Shown: positions 33,061 to 46,925, counted from the first letter of the stretch. The stretch is 64,000 nucleotides of DNA from Rutidosis leptorrhynchoides (GCF_046630445.1 NC_092340.1:366443001-366507000), one strand, 5' to 3'. The notes: a model not told the origin generated them from the letters alone. Translations and numbers: made by a program.

Positions 33061-33110
33061 AACTAGTATGTAAGGCGCGTGTATTGCACGATCTGTGCGT
33101 CGTTGCAATA
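33061..33110 (-). mobile_element. Possible second Helitron 3' end
   Basis: On the minus strand a GCAC-AGATC-GTGC hairpin and a CGCG-rich segment are followed by TTACATACTAG and a T. The layout resembles the terminus at 27230. The hairpin lies somewhat further from CTAG than usual, and no 5' TC end was found, so this is tentative. Confidence 0.35.
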
Positions 33111-33586
33111 ATATAATTTTCGTTCATTGATTCGGGATGCAAAACTCTTAGTAGACTAACCTAGACCTTATAAAAACTAACATATGTAGACTAACCTAGA
33201 CCAACTTCACCTATAATTTATTTTCTCAAAAACCGATGATGCCCCACTGAACGATAAATTTGGTATGAAAGGGCTTGAAATTGGGAAACATAATACAATG
33301 GCATTCAAACTACATACTAAGCGCATGAATTGTATAGAACATGACTATGTAGATCAGAATATAGTAATCTCTGTAACGTATCAATCTAACAACTTATATA
33401 AACGATACCAAACGATACAATGATGAAAATATCTCCATAAAACATACGTAAACTTCGCACAATGATGTTTGATGTAAGCACATATACTTTAATTGGCAGA
33501 AATAAAATCCATCTAGATCAGTAACTTATAACATCGAAGAGTAAAGTAAACACAAAACCAAACATTGTAAGCAAAAGTCCTTGCAA

Positions 33587-33664
<78 letters not shown>
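33587..33664. repeat. (AAT)n microsatellite, about 26 units
   Basis: An essentially perfect AAT/ATA trinucleotide run. Confidence 0.95.
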
Positions 33665-33952
33665 TAAATAATGAGAAAAGGATGATATTGAAATCCTTAG
33701 TGTTAAAAAGAAATTTGGGGTTGAAGAAACACTTCGAGATATGGAATTGCATATATATTTTAGAAGGATGTTAGCAAGTTACATACGAAACATTCTCAAG
33801 ACCTATTCAACATTATATGGAGTTACGCAAAGGGTAACATGCATATGAGAGGACATAATTGCATATTTCACATTTGATATTGATAGATGAGAACATGTCG
33901 TTACAAGTTTAACCAGTTGAATGAACAAACTCTCAAATACGATAGAGAAAGC

Positions 33953-34022
<70 letters not shown>

Positions 34023-34035
34023 TTAATAATAATAA
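33953..34035. repeat. (AAT)n microsatellite, about 27 units
   Basis: A second AAT run with one interruption near 34021, in the same phase and strand as the first about 290 bp upstream. Confidence 0.95.
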
Positions 34036-34129
34036 CCATTTGGTAAACCACATTAGATATCTAATGAAATGATGAGCTGCAAGTGGAAAAATAAATTGGA
34101 AATATGAAATGACATGTTTAGCCTCATGA

Positions 34130-34569
34130 ACAGTAAAAATCTCATGGAATTTAGTATATTTGTATAGTATAATGATTCAAGCTCTAAGTATCATATTTTA
34201 TATTATTGATATACTATAGGTTATGAGAAGGGTACTTGATATCGCATATTTAATACACGTTTTCCTTAGCGATATCGATCATATTTTAGTCCTTTCGGAT
34301 ACGATTTGGCGTTTATTTCGATAAGTGAAAATAATTTCGAGTTCTAAGACCAAGAAGATGAAATTTGAAGTTATTTGATGGTTTTAGTGACTTTCTATGT
34401 AAACGAGTGAAAGAAGTTGGCTTGATTCGAGTTTGTGTTGAGTTATGAGTTTTCAGCTCCAGATTCAGCAAACTGGACCTTGAGCGCCGCTCAGATACAT
34501 GGAGCGTCGCTCCATTAGGCGTGAAAATGAGTTCGAGAGTTTTCAGAAGTTCACAGATCAGGAACATGG
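34130..34569 (+). repeat. Probable truncated LTR of another gypsy family
   Basis: The stretch ends exactly where LTR C begins. It has an LTR-like composition and contains paired palindromes GAGCGCCGCTC (34482-34492) and GGAGCGTCGCTCC (34501-34513). I have no second copy in the window for comparison, so the identification is by character only. Confidence 0.35.
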
Positions 34570-36975
34570 TGTAGTGACCCGAACTTTTCCGAACCTTTCT
34601 ATGATTATATGTTTAATGAAAACAATATTTACATGATTAAATGTTTCCAACATGTTAAGCAATCAAACTTGTTAAGACTTGATTAATTGAAATAGGTTTC
34701 ATATAGACAATTGACCACCCAAGTTGACCGGTGATTCACGAACGTTAAAACTTGTAAAAACTATATGATGATATATATATGGTTATATATATAGTTAACA
34801 TGATATTATGATAAGTAAACATATCATTAAGTATATTAACAATGAACTACATATGTAAAAACAAGACTACTAACTTAATGATTTTGAAACGAGACATATA
34901 TGTAACGATTATCATTGTAACGACATTTAATGTATATATATTATATTAAGAGATATTCGTACATCATAATATCATGATAATATAATAATTTAAAATCTCT
35001 TTTGATATTATAAACATTGGGTTAACAACATTTAACAAGATCGTTAACCCAAAGGTTTCAAAACAACACTTACATGTAACGACTAACGATGACTTAACGA
35101 CTCAGTTAAAATGTATATACATGTAGTGTTTTAATATGTATTCATACACTTTTGAAAGACTTCAAGACACTTATCAAAATACTTCTACTTAACAAAAATG
35201 CTTACAATTACATCCTCGTTCAGTTTCATCAACAATTCTACTCGTATGCACCCGTATTCGTACTCGTACAATACACAGCTTTTAGATGTATGTACTATTG
35301 GTATATACACTCCAATGATCAGCTCTTAGCAGCCTATGTGAGTCACCTAACACATGTGGAAACCATCATTTGGCAACTAGCATGAAATATCTCATAAAAT
35401 TACAAAAATATGAGTAATCATTCATGACTTATTTACATGAAAATAAAATTACATATCCTTTATATCTAATCCATACACCAACGACCAAAAACACCTACAA
35501 ACACTTTCATTCTTCAATTTTCTTCATCTAATTGATCTCTCTCAAGTTCTATCTTCAAGTTCTAAGTGTTCTTCATAAATTCTACAAGTTCTAGTTTCAT
35601 AAAATCAAGAATACTTCCAAGTTTGCTAGCTTACTTCCAATCTTGTAGAGTGATCATCCAACCTCAAGAAATCTTTCTTATTTACAGTAAGATATCTTTC
35701 TAATACAAGGTAATACTCATATTCAAACTTTGATTCAATTTATATAACTATAACAATCTTATTTCGAGTGAAAATCTTACTTGAACTGTTTTCGTGTCAT
35801 GATTCTGCTTCAAGAACTTTTAAGCCATCCAAGGATCCTTTGAAGCTAGATCCATTTTTCTCATTTCCAGTAACTTTATCCAGAAAACTTGAGGTAGTAA
35901 TGATGTTCATAACATCATTCAACTCATACATATAAAGCTATCTTATTCGAAGGTTTAAACTTGTAATCACTAGAACATAGTTTAGTTAATTCTAAACTTG
36001 TTCGCAAACAAAAGTTAATCCTTCTAACTTGACTTTTAAAATTAACTAAACACATGTTCTATATCTATATGATATGCTAACTTAATGATTTAAAACCCGG
36101 AAACACGATAAGCACCATAAAACCGGATTTACGCCGTCGTAGTTACAACCGGGGGCTGTTTTGGTTTGGATAATTAAAAACTATGATAAAATTTGATTTA
36201 AAAGTTGTTCTTCTGGGAAAATGATTTTTCTTATGAACATGAAACTATATCCAAAAATCATGGTTAAACTCAAAGTGGAAGTATGTTTTTCAAAATGGTC
36301 ATCAAGATGTCGTTCTTTCGACGGAAATGACTACCTCTTTCAAAAACGACTTGTAACTTGTATTTCCGACTATAAACTTATACTTTTTCTGTTTAGATTC
36401 ATAAATTTAAGTTCAATACGAAACCGTGGCCACTGGAATCACTCAAAACGGATTAGAAACGAAGAAATGGCGAGTAAAACAAGATTGATAAAAACTACTC
36501 ATTTTACCTACGTGAAAGTTAGTAATAAATCTATTCCAACCATAACCTAATCAACTTATATTGTATATTATGTAATCTTGAGATACCATAGACACGTATA
36601 CAATGTTTCTACCTATCATGTCGACCCATCTATATATATATATTGCGGAACAACCATAGACACTCTATATGTGAATGTTGGAGTTAGCTATACAGGGTTG
36701 AGGTTGATTCCAAAATATATATATAGTTTGAGTTGTGATCAATACTGAGATACGTATACACTGGGTCGTGGATTGATTCAAGATAATATTTATCAATTTA
36801 TTTCTGTACATCTAACTGTGGACAACTAGTTGTAGGTTACTAACGAGGACAGCTGACTTAATAAACTTAAAACATCAAAATGTATTAAAAGTTTTGTAAA
36901 TATATTTTGAACATACTTTGATATATATGTACATATTTGTTATAGGTTCGTGAATCGACCAGTGGCCAAGTCTTA
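34570..36975 (+). repeat. LTR C (element A family), first segment
   Basis: It starts TGTAGTGACCCGAAC and matches the LTRs of A over its length with more divergence than they show to each other. It is interrupted at 36975/36976 by element B and resumes at 50346. The element to which this LTR belongs continues past the window or is a solo LTR. Confidence 0.9.
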
Positions 36976-39900
36976 TGAAATGTCCCGTTCTTATTGATTA
37001 AAAACGTTCTATATTAATTGATTTCGTTGCGAGGTTTTGACCTCTATATGAGACGTTTTTTCAAAGACTGCATTCATTTTTAAAACAAACCATAACCTTT
37101 ATTTCATAAATAAAGGTTTAAAAAGTTTTACGTAGATTATCAAATAATGATAATCTAAAATATCCTGTTTACACACGACCATTACATAATGGTTTACAAT
37201 ACAAATATGTTACATCGAAATCAGTTTCTTGAATGCAGTTTTTACACAATATTATACAGACATGGACTCCAAATCTTGTCCTTATTTTAGTATGCAACAG
37301 CGGAAGCTCTTAGTATTCACCTGAGAATAAACATGCTTTAAACGTCAACAAAAATTTTGGTGAGTTATAGGTTTAACCTATATATATCAAATCGTAACAA
37401 TAGACCACAAGATTTCATATTTCAATACACATCCCATACATAGAGATAAAAATCATTCATATGGTGAACACCTGGTAACCGACATTAACAAGATGCATAT
37501 ATAAGAATATCCCCATCATTTCGGGACACCCTTCGGATATGATATAAATTTCGAAGTACTAAAGCATCCGGTACTTTGGATGGGGTTTGTTAGGCCCAAT
37601 AGATCTATCTTTAGGATTCGCGTCAATTAGGGTGTCTGTTCCCTAATTCTTAGATTACCAGACTTAATAAAAAGGGGCATATTCGATTTTGATAATTCAA
37701 CCACAGAATGTAGTTTCACGTACTTGTGTCTATTTTGTAAATCATTTATAAAACCTGCATGTATTCTCATCCCAAAAATATTAGATTTTAAAAGTGGGAC
37801 TATAACTCACTTTCACAGATTTTTACTTCGTCGGGAAGTAAGACTTGACCACTGGTTGATTCACGAACCTATAACAATATATACATATATATCAAAGTAT
37901 GTTCAAAATATATTTACAATACTCTTAATACATTTTGATCTTTTAAGTTTATTAAGTCAGTTGTCCTCGTTAGTAACCTACAACTAGTTGTCCACAGTTA
38001 GATGTATAGAAATAAATCGATAAATATTATCTTGAATCAATGCACGACCCAGTGTATACGTATCTCAGTATTGATCACAACTCAAACTATATATATATAT
38101 TTTGGAATCAACCTCAACCCTGTATAGCTAACTCCAACATTCACATATAGAGTGTTTATGGTTGTTCCGCAATATATATATATAGATGGGTCGACATGAT
38201 AGGTCGAAACATTGTATACGCTTATATGGTATCTCAAGATTACATAATATATAATATAAGTTGATTAGGTTATGGTTGGAATAGGTTTATTACTAACTTT
38301 CACGTAGGTAAAATGAGTAGTTTTTATCAATCTTGTTTTACTCTCCATTTCTTCGTTTCTAATCCGTTTTGAGTGATGGCCACGGTTTCGTATTGAACTT
38401 AAATTTATAAATCTAAATAGAAAATGTATAAGTTTATAGTCAGAAATACAAGTTACGAGTCGTTTTTGAAAGAGGTAGTCATTTCCGTCGAAAGAACGAC
38501 ATCTTGATGACAAAAACATACTTTCACTTTGAGTTTAACCATGATTTTTGGATATAGTTTTATGTTCATAAGAAAAATCATTTTTCCAGAAGTATAGTTT
38601 TTAAATCAAAGTTCTTCTTAGCTTTTAATTATCCCAACCAAAACAGCCCCCGATTTTACTACGACGGCGTATATCCAGTTTTATGGTGTTTATCGTGTTT
38701 CCGGGTTTTAAATCATTAAGTTAGCATATCATATAGATATAGAACATGTGTTTAGTTGATTTTAAAAGTCTAGTTAGAAGGATTAACTTTATTTGCGAAC
38801 AAGTTTAGAATTAACTAAACTATGTTCTAGTGATTACAAGTTTATAACATTGAATAAGACAGCTTTTTATGTATGAATTGAATGATGTTATAAACATCAT
38901 TACTACCTCAAATTCCTTGGATAAACCTACTGGAAATGATAAAAATGGATCTAGCTTCAAAGGATCCTTGGATGGCTTGAAAGTTCTTGAAGCAGAATCA
39001 TGACACGAAAACAATTTCAAGTAAGATTTCCACTCGAAATAAGATTGTTATAGTTATAGAAATTGAATTAAAGTTTGAATATGATTATTACCTTGTATTA
39101 GAAAGATAACCTACTATAAGTAACAAAGGTTTCTTGATCTTGGATGATTACTTGGAATGGATTTAGAAAACTTGGAAGTAAACTTGCAATCTTGGAAGTA
39201 TTCTTGATTTTATGAAACTAGAACTTTTGGAATTTATGAAGAACACTTAGAACTTGAAGATAGAACTTGAGAGAGATCAATTAGATGAAGAAAATTGAAG
39301 AATGAAAGTGTTTGTAGGTGTTTTTGGTCGTTGGTGTATGGATTAGATATAAAGGATATGTAATTTTGTTTTCATGTAAATAAGTCATGAATGATTACTC
39401 ATATTTTTGTAATTTTATGAGATATTTCATGCTAGTTGCCAAATGATGGTTCCCACATGTGTTAGATGACTCACATGGGCTGCTAAGAGCTGATCATTGG
39501 AGTGTATATACCAATAGTACATACATCTAAAAGCTGTGTATTGTACGAGTATGAATACGGGTGCATACGAGTAGATTTGTTGATGAAACTGAACGAGGAT
39601 GTAATTGTAAGCATTTTTGTTAAGTAGAAGTATTTTGATAAATGTCTTGAAGTCTTTCAAAAGTGTATGAATACATATTAAAACACTACATGTATATACA
39701 TTTTAACTGAGTCGTTAAGTCATCGTTAGTCGTTACATGTAAATGTTGTTTTGAAACCTTTAGGTTAACGATCTTGTTAAATGTTGTTAACCCATTGTTT
39801 ATTATATCAAATGAGATGTTAAATTGTTATATTATCATGATATTATGATATATAATATATCTTAGTATGATATATATACAGTTAAATGTCGTTACAACGA

Positions 39901-40390
39901 TAATCGTTACATATATGTCTCGTTTCGAAATCATTAAGTTAGTAGTCTTATTTTTACATATGTAGTTCATTGTTAATACACTTAATGATATATATTTACT
40001 TATCATTTAACATAATTTACCAAGTGTATCAATATCTTAATATGATTCATATGTACCTAGTAAGACGTTATATATCGTTTTCGAGTTTCTTAATTTAATA
40101 GTCTCATTTTTATGTATATAACTCATTGTTAAAATACCTAATGAGATACATACTTATAATAAAATTATGTTAACTATATATATAACCATATATATGTCAT
40201 CGTATAGTTTTTACAAGTTTTTACGTTCGTGAATCACCGGTCAACTTGGGTGGTCATTTGTCTATATGAAACCTATTCCAATTAATCCAGTCTTAATAAG
40301 TTTGATTGCTTAACATATTGGAAACACTTAATCATTTAAATATCAATTTCATTTAATATATATAAACATGGAAAAGTTTGGGTCACTACA
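36976..40390 (-). repeat. 3' LTR of element B
   Basis: 3415 bp, reading TGTAGTGACCC on the minus strand from 40390. It contains two diverged copies of a block of roughly 100 bp (about 39895-39998 and 40060-40165) where LTR A has one. The promoter-like module is near 37275-37410, but its stem-loop is weakened (a C in the left arm has changed). Confidence 0.93.
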
Positions 40391-40405
40391 GTACCTACCC
40401 GTTAA
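40391..40405 (-). other. Polypurine tract of element B
   Basis: Minus-strand TTAACGGGTAGGTAC immediately before the 3' LTR, identical to element A. Confidence 0.75.
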
Positions 40406-40425
40406 ATAAATTTCGTCCCGAAATT

Positions 40426-43400
40426 TTAAGCTGTTGAAAGTGTTGACGAATCTTCTGGAAATAGATGCGGGTATTTCTTCTTCATCTGATCTTCATACTC
40501 CCAGGTGAACTCGAGTCCTCTACGAGCATTCCATCGAACCTTAACAATCGGTATCTTATTTTGTTTAAGTCTCTTAACCTCACGATCCATTATTTCGACA
40601 GGTTCTTCAATGAATTGAAGTTTTTCATTGATTTGGATTTCGTCCAATGGAATAGTGAGATCTTCTTTAGCAAAACATTTCTTCAAATTTGAGACGTGAA
40701 AAGTGTTATGTACAGCCGCGAGTTGTTGAGGTAGCTCCAGTTGGTAAGCTACTGGTCCGACACGATCTATAATCTTGAATGGTCCAATGTACCTTGGATT
40801 TAGTTTCCCCCGTTTACCAAATCGAACAATGCCTTTCCAAGGTGAAACCTTAAGCATGACCATTTCTCCAATTTCAAACTCTATATCTTTTCTTTTACTG
40901 TCCGAGTAGCTCTTTTGTCGACTCTGGGCGGTTTTCAACCGTTGTTGAATTTGGATGATCTTCTCGGTAGTTTCTTGTATTATCTCCGGATCCGTAATCT
41001 GTCTATCCCCCACTTCACTCCAACAAATCGGAGACCTGCACTTTCTACCATAAAGTGCTTCAAACGGCGCCATCTCAATGCTTGAATGATAGCTGTTGTT
41101 GTAGGAAAATTCTGCTAACGGTAGATGTCGATCCCAACTATTTTCGAAATCAATAACACATGCTCGTAGCATGTCTTCAAGCGTTTGTATCGTCCTTTCA
41201 CTCTGCCCATCAGTTTGTGGATGATAGGCAGTACTCATGTCTAGACGAGTTCCTAATGCTTGCTGTAATGTCTGCCAGAATCTTGAAATAAATCTGCCAT
41301 CCCTATCAGAGATAATAGAGATTGGTATTCCATGTCTGGAGACGACTTCCTTCAAATACAGTCGTGCTAACTTCTCCATCTTGTCATCTTCTCTTATTGG
41401 CAGAAAGTGTGCTGACTTGGTGAGACGATCAACTATCACCCAAATAGTATCAAAACCACTTGCAGTCCTTGGCAATTTAGTAATGAAATCCATGGTAATG
41501 TTTTCCCATTTCCATTCCGGGATTTCAGGTTGTTGTAGTAGACCTGATGGTTTCTAATGCTCAGCTTTGACCTTAGAACACGTCAAACATTCTCCTATGT
41601 ATTTAGCAACATCGGCTTTCATACCCGGCCACCAAAAATGTTTCTTGAGATCCTTGTACATCTTCCCCGTTCCAGGATGTATTGAGTATCTGGTTTTATG
41701 AGCTTCTCTAAGTACCATTTCTCTCATATCTCCAAATTTTGGTACCCAAATCCTTTCAGCCTTATACCGGGTTCCGTCTTCCCGAATATTAAGATGCTTC
41801 TCTGATCCTTTGGGTATTTCATCCTTTAAATTTCCCTCTTTTAAAACTCCTTGTTGCGCCTCCTTTATTTGAGTAGTAAGGTTAGTGTGAATCATTATAT
41901 TCATAGATTTTACTCGAATGGGTTCTCCGTCCTTTCTGCTCAAGGCATCGGCTACCACATTTGCCTTTCCCGGGTGGTAACGAATCTCAAATCGTAATCA
42001 TTCAACAATTCAATCCACCTACGCTGCCTCATATTCAGTTGTTTCTGATTAAATATGTGTTGAAGACTTTTGTGGTCGGTATATATAATACTTTTGACCC
42101 CATATAAGTAGTGCCTCCAAGTCTTTAATACAAAAACAACCGCGCCTAATTCCAAATCATGCGTCGTATAATTTTGTTCGTGAATCTTCAATTGTCTAGA
42201 CGCATAAGCAATCACCTTCGTTCTTTGCATTAATACACAACCGGGACCTTGCTTTGATGCGTTCCAATAAATCACAAAATCATCATTCCCTTCAGGCAAT
42301 GACAATATAGGTGTTGTAGTTAGCTTTTTCTTCAATAACTGAAACGCCTTCTCTTGTTCATCCTTCCATTCAAATTTCTTCCCTTTATGCGTTAATGCAG
42401 TCAAGGGTTTTGCTATTTTGGAGAAATCTTGGATGAATCTTCTGTAGTAACCAGCCATTCCTAAAAATTGACGTATATGCTTCGGAGTTTTTGGGGTTTC
42501 CCACTTTTCAACGGTTTCGATCTTTGCCGGGTCCACCTGGATACCTTCTTTGTTCACTATGTGACCGAGGAATTGAACTTCTTCCAACCAAAATGCACAC
42601 TTTGAAAACTTAGCGTACAGTTTTTCTTTCCTCAATACTTCTAGCACTTTTCTCAAATGTTCTTCGTGCTCTTGATCATTCTTTGAGTAAATAAGTATAT
42701 CATCGATGAAAATAATGACAAACTTGTCAAGATATGGTCCACACACTCGGTTCATAAGGTCCATGAACACAGCTGGTGCGTTAGTCAATCCAAACGGCAT
42801 AACCATAAACTCGTAATGACCATAACGCGTCCTAAAAGCAGTTTTTGGAATATCATCCTCCTTTACTCGCATTTGATGATATCCAGAACGTAAATCGATT
42901 TTCGAATAAACCAACGAGCCTTGTAGTTGATCAAATAAGTCGTCAATTCTCGGCAGTGGATAACGGTTTTTGATGGTAAGTTCATTCAACTCTCTGTAGT
43001 CAATACACAACCTAAATGTACCATCCTTCTTCTTGACAAACAAAACAGGAGCTCCCCATGGTGATGTGCTTGGTCGAATGAAACCACGTTCTAATAGTTC
43101 TTGTAGTTGGCTTTGCAGTTCTTTCATCTCGCTGGGTGCGAGTCTGTAAGGAGCACGAGCAATTGGTGCAGCTCCTGGTACAAGATCTATTTGAAATTCA
43201 ACAGATCGATGTGGAGGTAGTCCCGGTAATTCTTTCGGAAATACATCGGGAAATTCTTTTGCGACGGGAACATCACTGATGCTCTTTTCTTCAGTTTGTA
43301 CTTTCTCGACGTGTGCTAGAACAGCATAGCAACCTTTTCTTATTAGTTTTTGTGCCTTCAAATTACTAATAAGATGTAGCTTCGTGTTGCCCTTTTCTCC

Positions 43401-44151
43401 GTACACCATTAAGGGTTTTCCTTTTTCTCGTATAATGCAAATTGCATTTTTGTAACAAACGATCTCTGCTTTCACTTCTTTCAACCAGTCCATACCGATT
43501 ATCACATCAAAACTCCCTAACTCTACTGGTATCAAGTCAATCTTAAATGTTTCGCTAACAGTTTAATTTCTCGATTCCGACATATATTATCTGCTGAAAT
43601 TAATTTACCATTTGCTAATTCGAGTAAAAATTTACTATCCAAAGGCGTCAATGGACAACTTAATTTAACAAAAAAATCTCTACTCATATAGCTTCTATCC
43701 ACACCCGAATCAAATAAAACGTAAGCAGATTTATTGTCAATAAGAAACGTACCCGTAACAAGCTCCGGGTCTTCCTGTGCCTCTACCGCATTAATATTGA
43801 AAACTCTTCCGCGGCCTTGTCCATTCGTGTTCTCCTGGTTCGGGCAATTTCTAATAATGTGGCCTGGTTTTCCACATTTATAACAAACTACATTGGCATA
43901 ACTTGCTCCGACACTACTTGCTCCGCCATTACTCGTTCCGACACCATTTGTTCCTTTCGTTCTGTTAACCCCTGGTCCGTAGACCTCACACTTTGCCACG
44001 CTATGACCATTTCTTTTACACTTGTTGTAAAATTTGGTGCAGAACCCCGAGTGATACTTTTCACACCTTTGGCATAGCTGCTTCTGATTGTTGTTGTTGT
44101 TGCGGTTGTTATTGTTATTGGAATGATTGTTGTAGTTGCTGTTGTTGTTGC

Positions 44152-44191
<40 letters not shown>

Positions 44192-45025
44192 GGGCCGTTT
44201 GTTGTAGTTGCGATTGATGTTGCGATTGTTGGGATAGTTGTTGCGATTATTGTTGTAATTGCTGTTGTTGTTGTATTGGTGATTCTTATCACCGTTTTCC
44301 TCCCACTTTCTTTTGACTTGCTTCACATTGGCCTCTTCAGCCGTCTGTTCCTTAATTCTTTCCTCAATCTGGTTCACTAGTTTGTGAGCCATTCTACATG
44401 CCTGTTGTATGGAGGCGGGCTCGTGTGAACTTATATCTTCTTGGATTCTTTCCGGTAATCCTTTCACAAACGCGTCGATCTTCTCTTCCTCATCTTCGAA
44501 CGCTCCCGGACACAATAGGCACAATTATGTGAATCGTCTTTCGTACGTGGTAATATCAAATCCTTGGGTTCGTAACCCTCTAAGTTCTGTCTTGAGCTTA
44601 TTGACCTCGGTTCTGGGACGGTACTTCTCGTTCATCAAGTGCTTGAATGCTGACCACGGTAGTGCATAAGCATCATCTTGTCCCACTTGCTCTAGATAGG
44701 TATTCCACCATGTTAACGCAGTACCTGTGAAGGTATGCGTAGCGTACTTCACTTTGTCCTCTTCAAGACACTTACTTATGGCAAACACCGATTCGACCTT
44801 CTCGGTCCACCGTTTCAATCCGATCGGTCCTTCGGTTCCATCAAATTCCAAAGGTTTGCAGGCAGTGAATTCTTTGTAGGTGCATCCTACACGATTTCCT
44901 GTACTGCTAGATCCAAGGTTATTGTTGGTATGTAGCGCAGCCTGTACTGCGGCTATGTTTGAAGCAAGAAAAGCACGAAATTCCTCTTCACTCATATTCA
45001 AGGTGTGTCGAGTAGTCGGTGCCAT
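40426..45025 (-). pseudogene. Gag-Pol of element B, multiply broken
   Basis: The ATG at 45023-45025 ([11 protein letters not shown]) corresponds to the chosen start in A. Breaks are TAA at 44525-44527 (GAA in A), a one-base deletion near 43557 before the protease end, a one-base deletion near 41973 after RNase H, and TAG at 41554-41556. In order the domains are capsid-type Gag, an expanded Asn-rich tract (about 44090-44280), zinc knuckles with one Cys changed to Tyr ([10 protein letters not shown]), protease [17 protein letters not shown], RNase H, integrase and chromodomain. The first RNase H catalytic Asp has become Asn (IYWNASKQG). Integrase and chromodomain (40426-41493) form one open frame. 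The protein is otherwise very close to A's. Confidence 0.93.
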
Positions 45026-45162
45026 TTCCTTCAAAATAGTCAAATGAAACGAGTTAATCATATAGAATATCAAGAGTAGTCGATAGTATTTCGTAGCGTA
45101 ATATGAACTTATTTATAAAAGCTCTTTCTTCATATTAGCGTTTTATACTCTTTAATTCGGGT

Positions 45163-45178
45163 AGTACCTACCCGTTAA
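45163..45178 (-). promoter_or_regulatory. Second copy of the polypurine tract upstream of gag (element B)
   Basis: Minus-strand TTAACGGGTAGGTACT, identical to 9037-9052 in A and to the 3' junction (40390-40405), again followed by ACCCG to form a dyad. Confidence 0.5.
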
Positions 45179-45370
45179 GTTCATACTTAGTAGCTAACAT
45201 ACTTTTTCAACTACTACAATTCTATATGAAAAACTAATCACAAAAAAAAATATATCATATTCAAACCTTTATACAATAACTTGCAAACTTACAATACCGC
45301 TTTTTTTACATATAGCATGAAATATAGCACATAAAACTTTGATACAAAGTAGTTGCGAAGATAATTCTAG

Positions 45371-46054
45371 TTAATAAATAAGGCGTTCAGCAAAGGCAAC
45401 AAAGACACATAATTCATACGTCCAGAAACAAGTCATGCATTCTGGTTTTACTAATACCACTTCCCATCCTTGGTCTTGTGGAACGTAACCATTGTGACCG
45501 ATAGTATGACAACGTGTTGTAACGTCGTCAAAAGGGCGAAGGTTACGTAATGACCAACAGTCTCGTAATAACCTAAAAACCTCATTTCTTACCCCAATTA
45601 CCGACTCCGTCACTTGTGGGAACGTTTTGTTTAATAGTTGTAGCCCGATGTTCTTTTTCTCACTTTGGTGAGAAGCGAACATTACTAACCCGTAAGCATA
45701 ACATGCTTCTTTATGTTGCATGTTAGCCGCTTTTTCTAAATCATGAAGTCCTATATTCGGATACATTGAGTCAAAATAATTTCTTAACCCGTTGCGTAAA
45801 ATAGCATTTGGGTTCCCCGCAATATATGCGTCAAAGTAAACACATCGTAACTTATGAGTTTCCCAATGTGATATCCCCCATCTTTCAAACGAAAGCCTTT
45901 TATAAACCAAGGCATTCTTGGAACGTTCTTCGAATGTCTTACAAACTGATTTTGCCATAAATAGTTGTGCCGAGGAATTCTGACCGACTCTAGACAAGAT
46001 TTCATCAATCATGTCTCCGGGTAAGTCTTCTAAAATATTGGGTTATCTATCAAT
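45371..46054 (-). pseudogene. F-box gene of element B, start lost
   Basis: This is the homologue of 8165-8848. The ATG equivalent at 46052-46054 is ATT, and codon 4 is TAA at 46043-46045 (CAA in A). From MIDEILSRVGQNSSAQLF onward 213 codons are open to 45371, with about 19 amino-acid differences from A. Translation from the internal Met at 46012 would remove the first part of the F-box. The region after the F-box, including the DLEKAANMQHKEACYAYG unit and the CMTCFWTYEL tail, is well conserved. Position and strand relative to gag match element A, so the capture predates the split of A and B. Confidence 0.88.
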
Positions 46055-46189
46055 TTTGTGTTTTTATACTGTAAAATAGACAAGAGTTAGATTCATAAAA
46101 GATACTTATTAATACAAGCAATTTTTACATATATCGTAAAGCATAAGCACACTATATTACATATATTACACCGCACAAATACAACTATC

Positions 46190-46801
46190 TTATTCCGACT
46201 CACTCATTTCTTCTTTTTCGAACTTGGTTCTTTTTGCTAAGTTTTTAGGGATATATGATGTTCCCCTAATACGAGCCGTCGTTTTCCACATTGGTCTAGA
46301 AAAACCTGGTGGTTTAGAGGTTCCCGGGTTATTGTTACAACTTAAGAAATACGGGTGTTGACGATACATATAAAGTTCATCGGGGTTGGAATCTGATTTC
46401 TCTATTTTTATGCCCTTTCTCTTATTGTTCTCTTTTGCCTTTTTAAATTCAGTTGGGGTAATTTCTATAACATCATCGGAATCCTCGTCGGGATCCGATT
46501 CATCGGAGAATTGACAATCCTCCCAATATTTTGCTTACTTGGCGGAAACACCGTTGACCATAATTAACCTTGGTCGGTTGGTTGAGGATTTTCTTTTACT
46601 TAACCGTTTTATTATTTCCCCCACCAGTTCTATTTCTTCTTCCGGTTCCTCCTCCTCCGGTTCCAATTCTTCTTCCGGTTCCGATTCTTCTTCCGGTTCC
46701 TCTTCGGGAACTTGTGAATCAGTCCACGAATCATTCCAAATTACATTTGACTCTTCATTATTATTAGGTGAGTCAATGAGACTTGTATTAGAGGTAGACA
46801 T
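46190..46801 (-). pseudogene. Acidic ORF1 of element B, one internal stop
   Basis: The frame begins at ATG 46799-46801 (MSTSNTSLIDSPNNNEESNV) and is the homologue of 7412-8026. A TAA at 46535-46537 replaces a GAA codon of A. After it the frame stays open to 46190, ending MSESE as A ends with TSESE. The acidic repeat differs in unit number, as expected for a slippage-prone tract. Overall length is 203 codons against 204 in A. Confidence 0.75.
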
Positions 46802-46925
46802 CTATCACATAATATCAAACACGTTAAGAGATTAATATATCACATAATATTCACATGTTAAAAATATATAGTTTCCAACAAAATTTGTTAAGCAATCATT
46901 TTTCAAGTAAACACGGTCGAAGTCC

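Larger units (their letters stand above)
33111..34129. other. Non-coding interval containing two (AAT)n arrays
   Basis: Nothing coding is recognised. Frames with long Tyr, Ile or Asn runs here are products of the microsatellites. Confidence 0.6.

Noticed and set aside
33513..34072. Frames with long Tyr, Ile or Asn runs.
   Set aside because: They are translations of the (AAT)n microsatellites.
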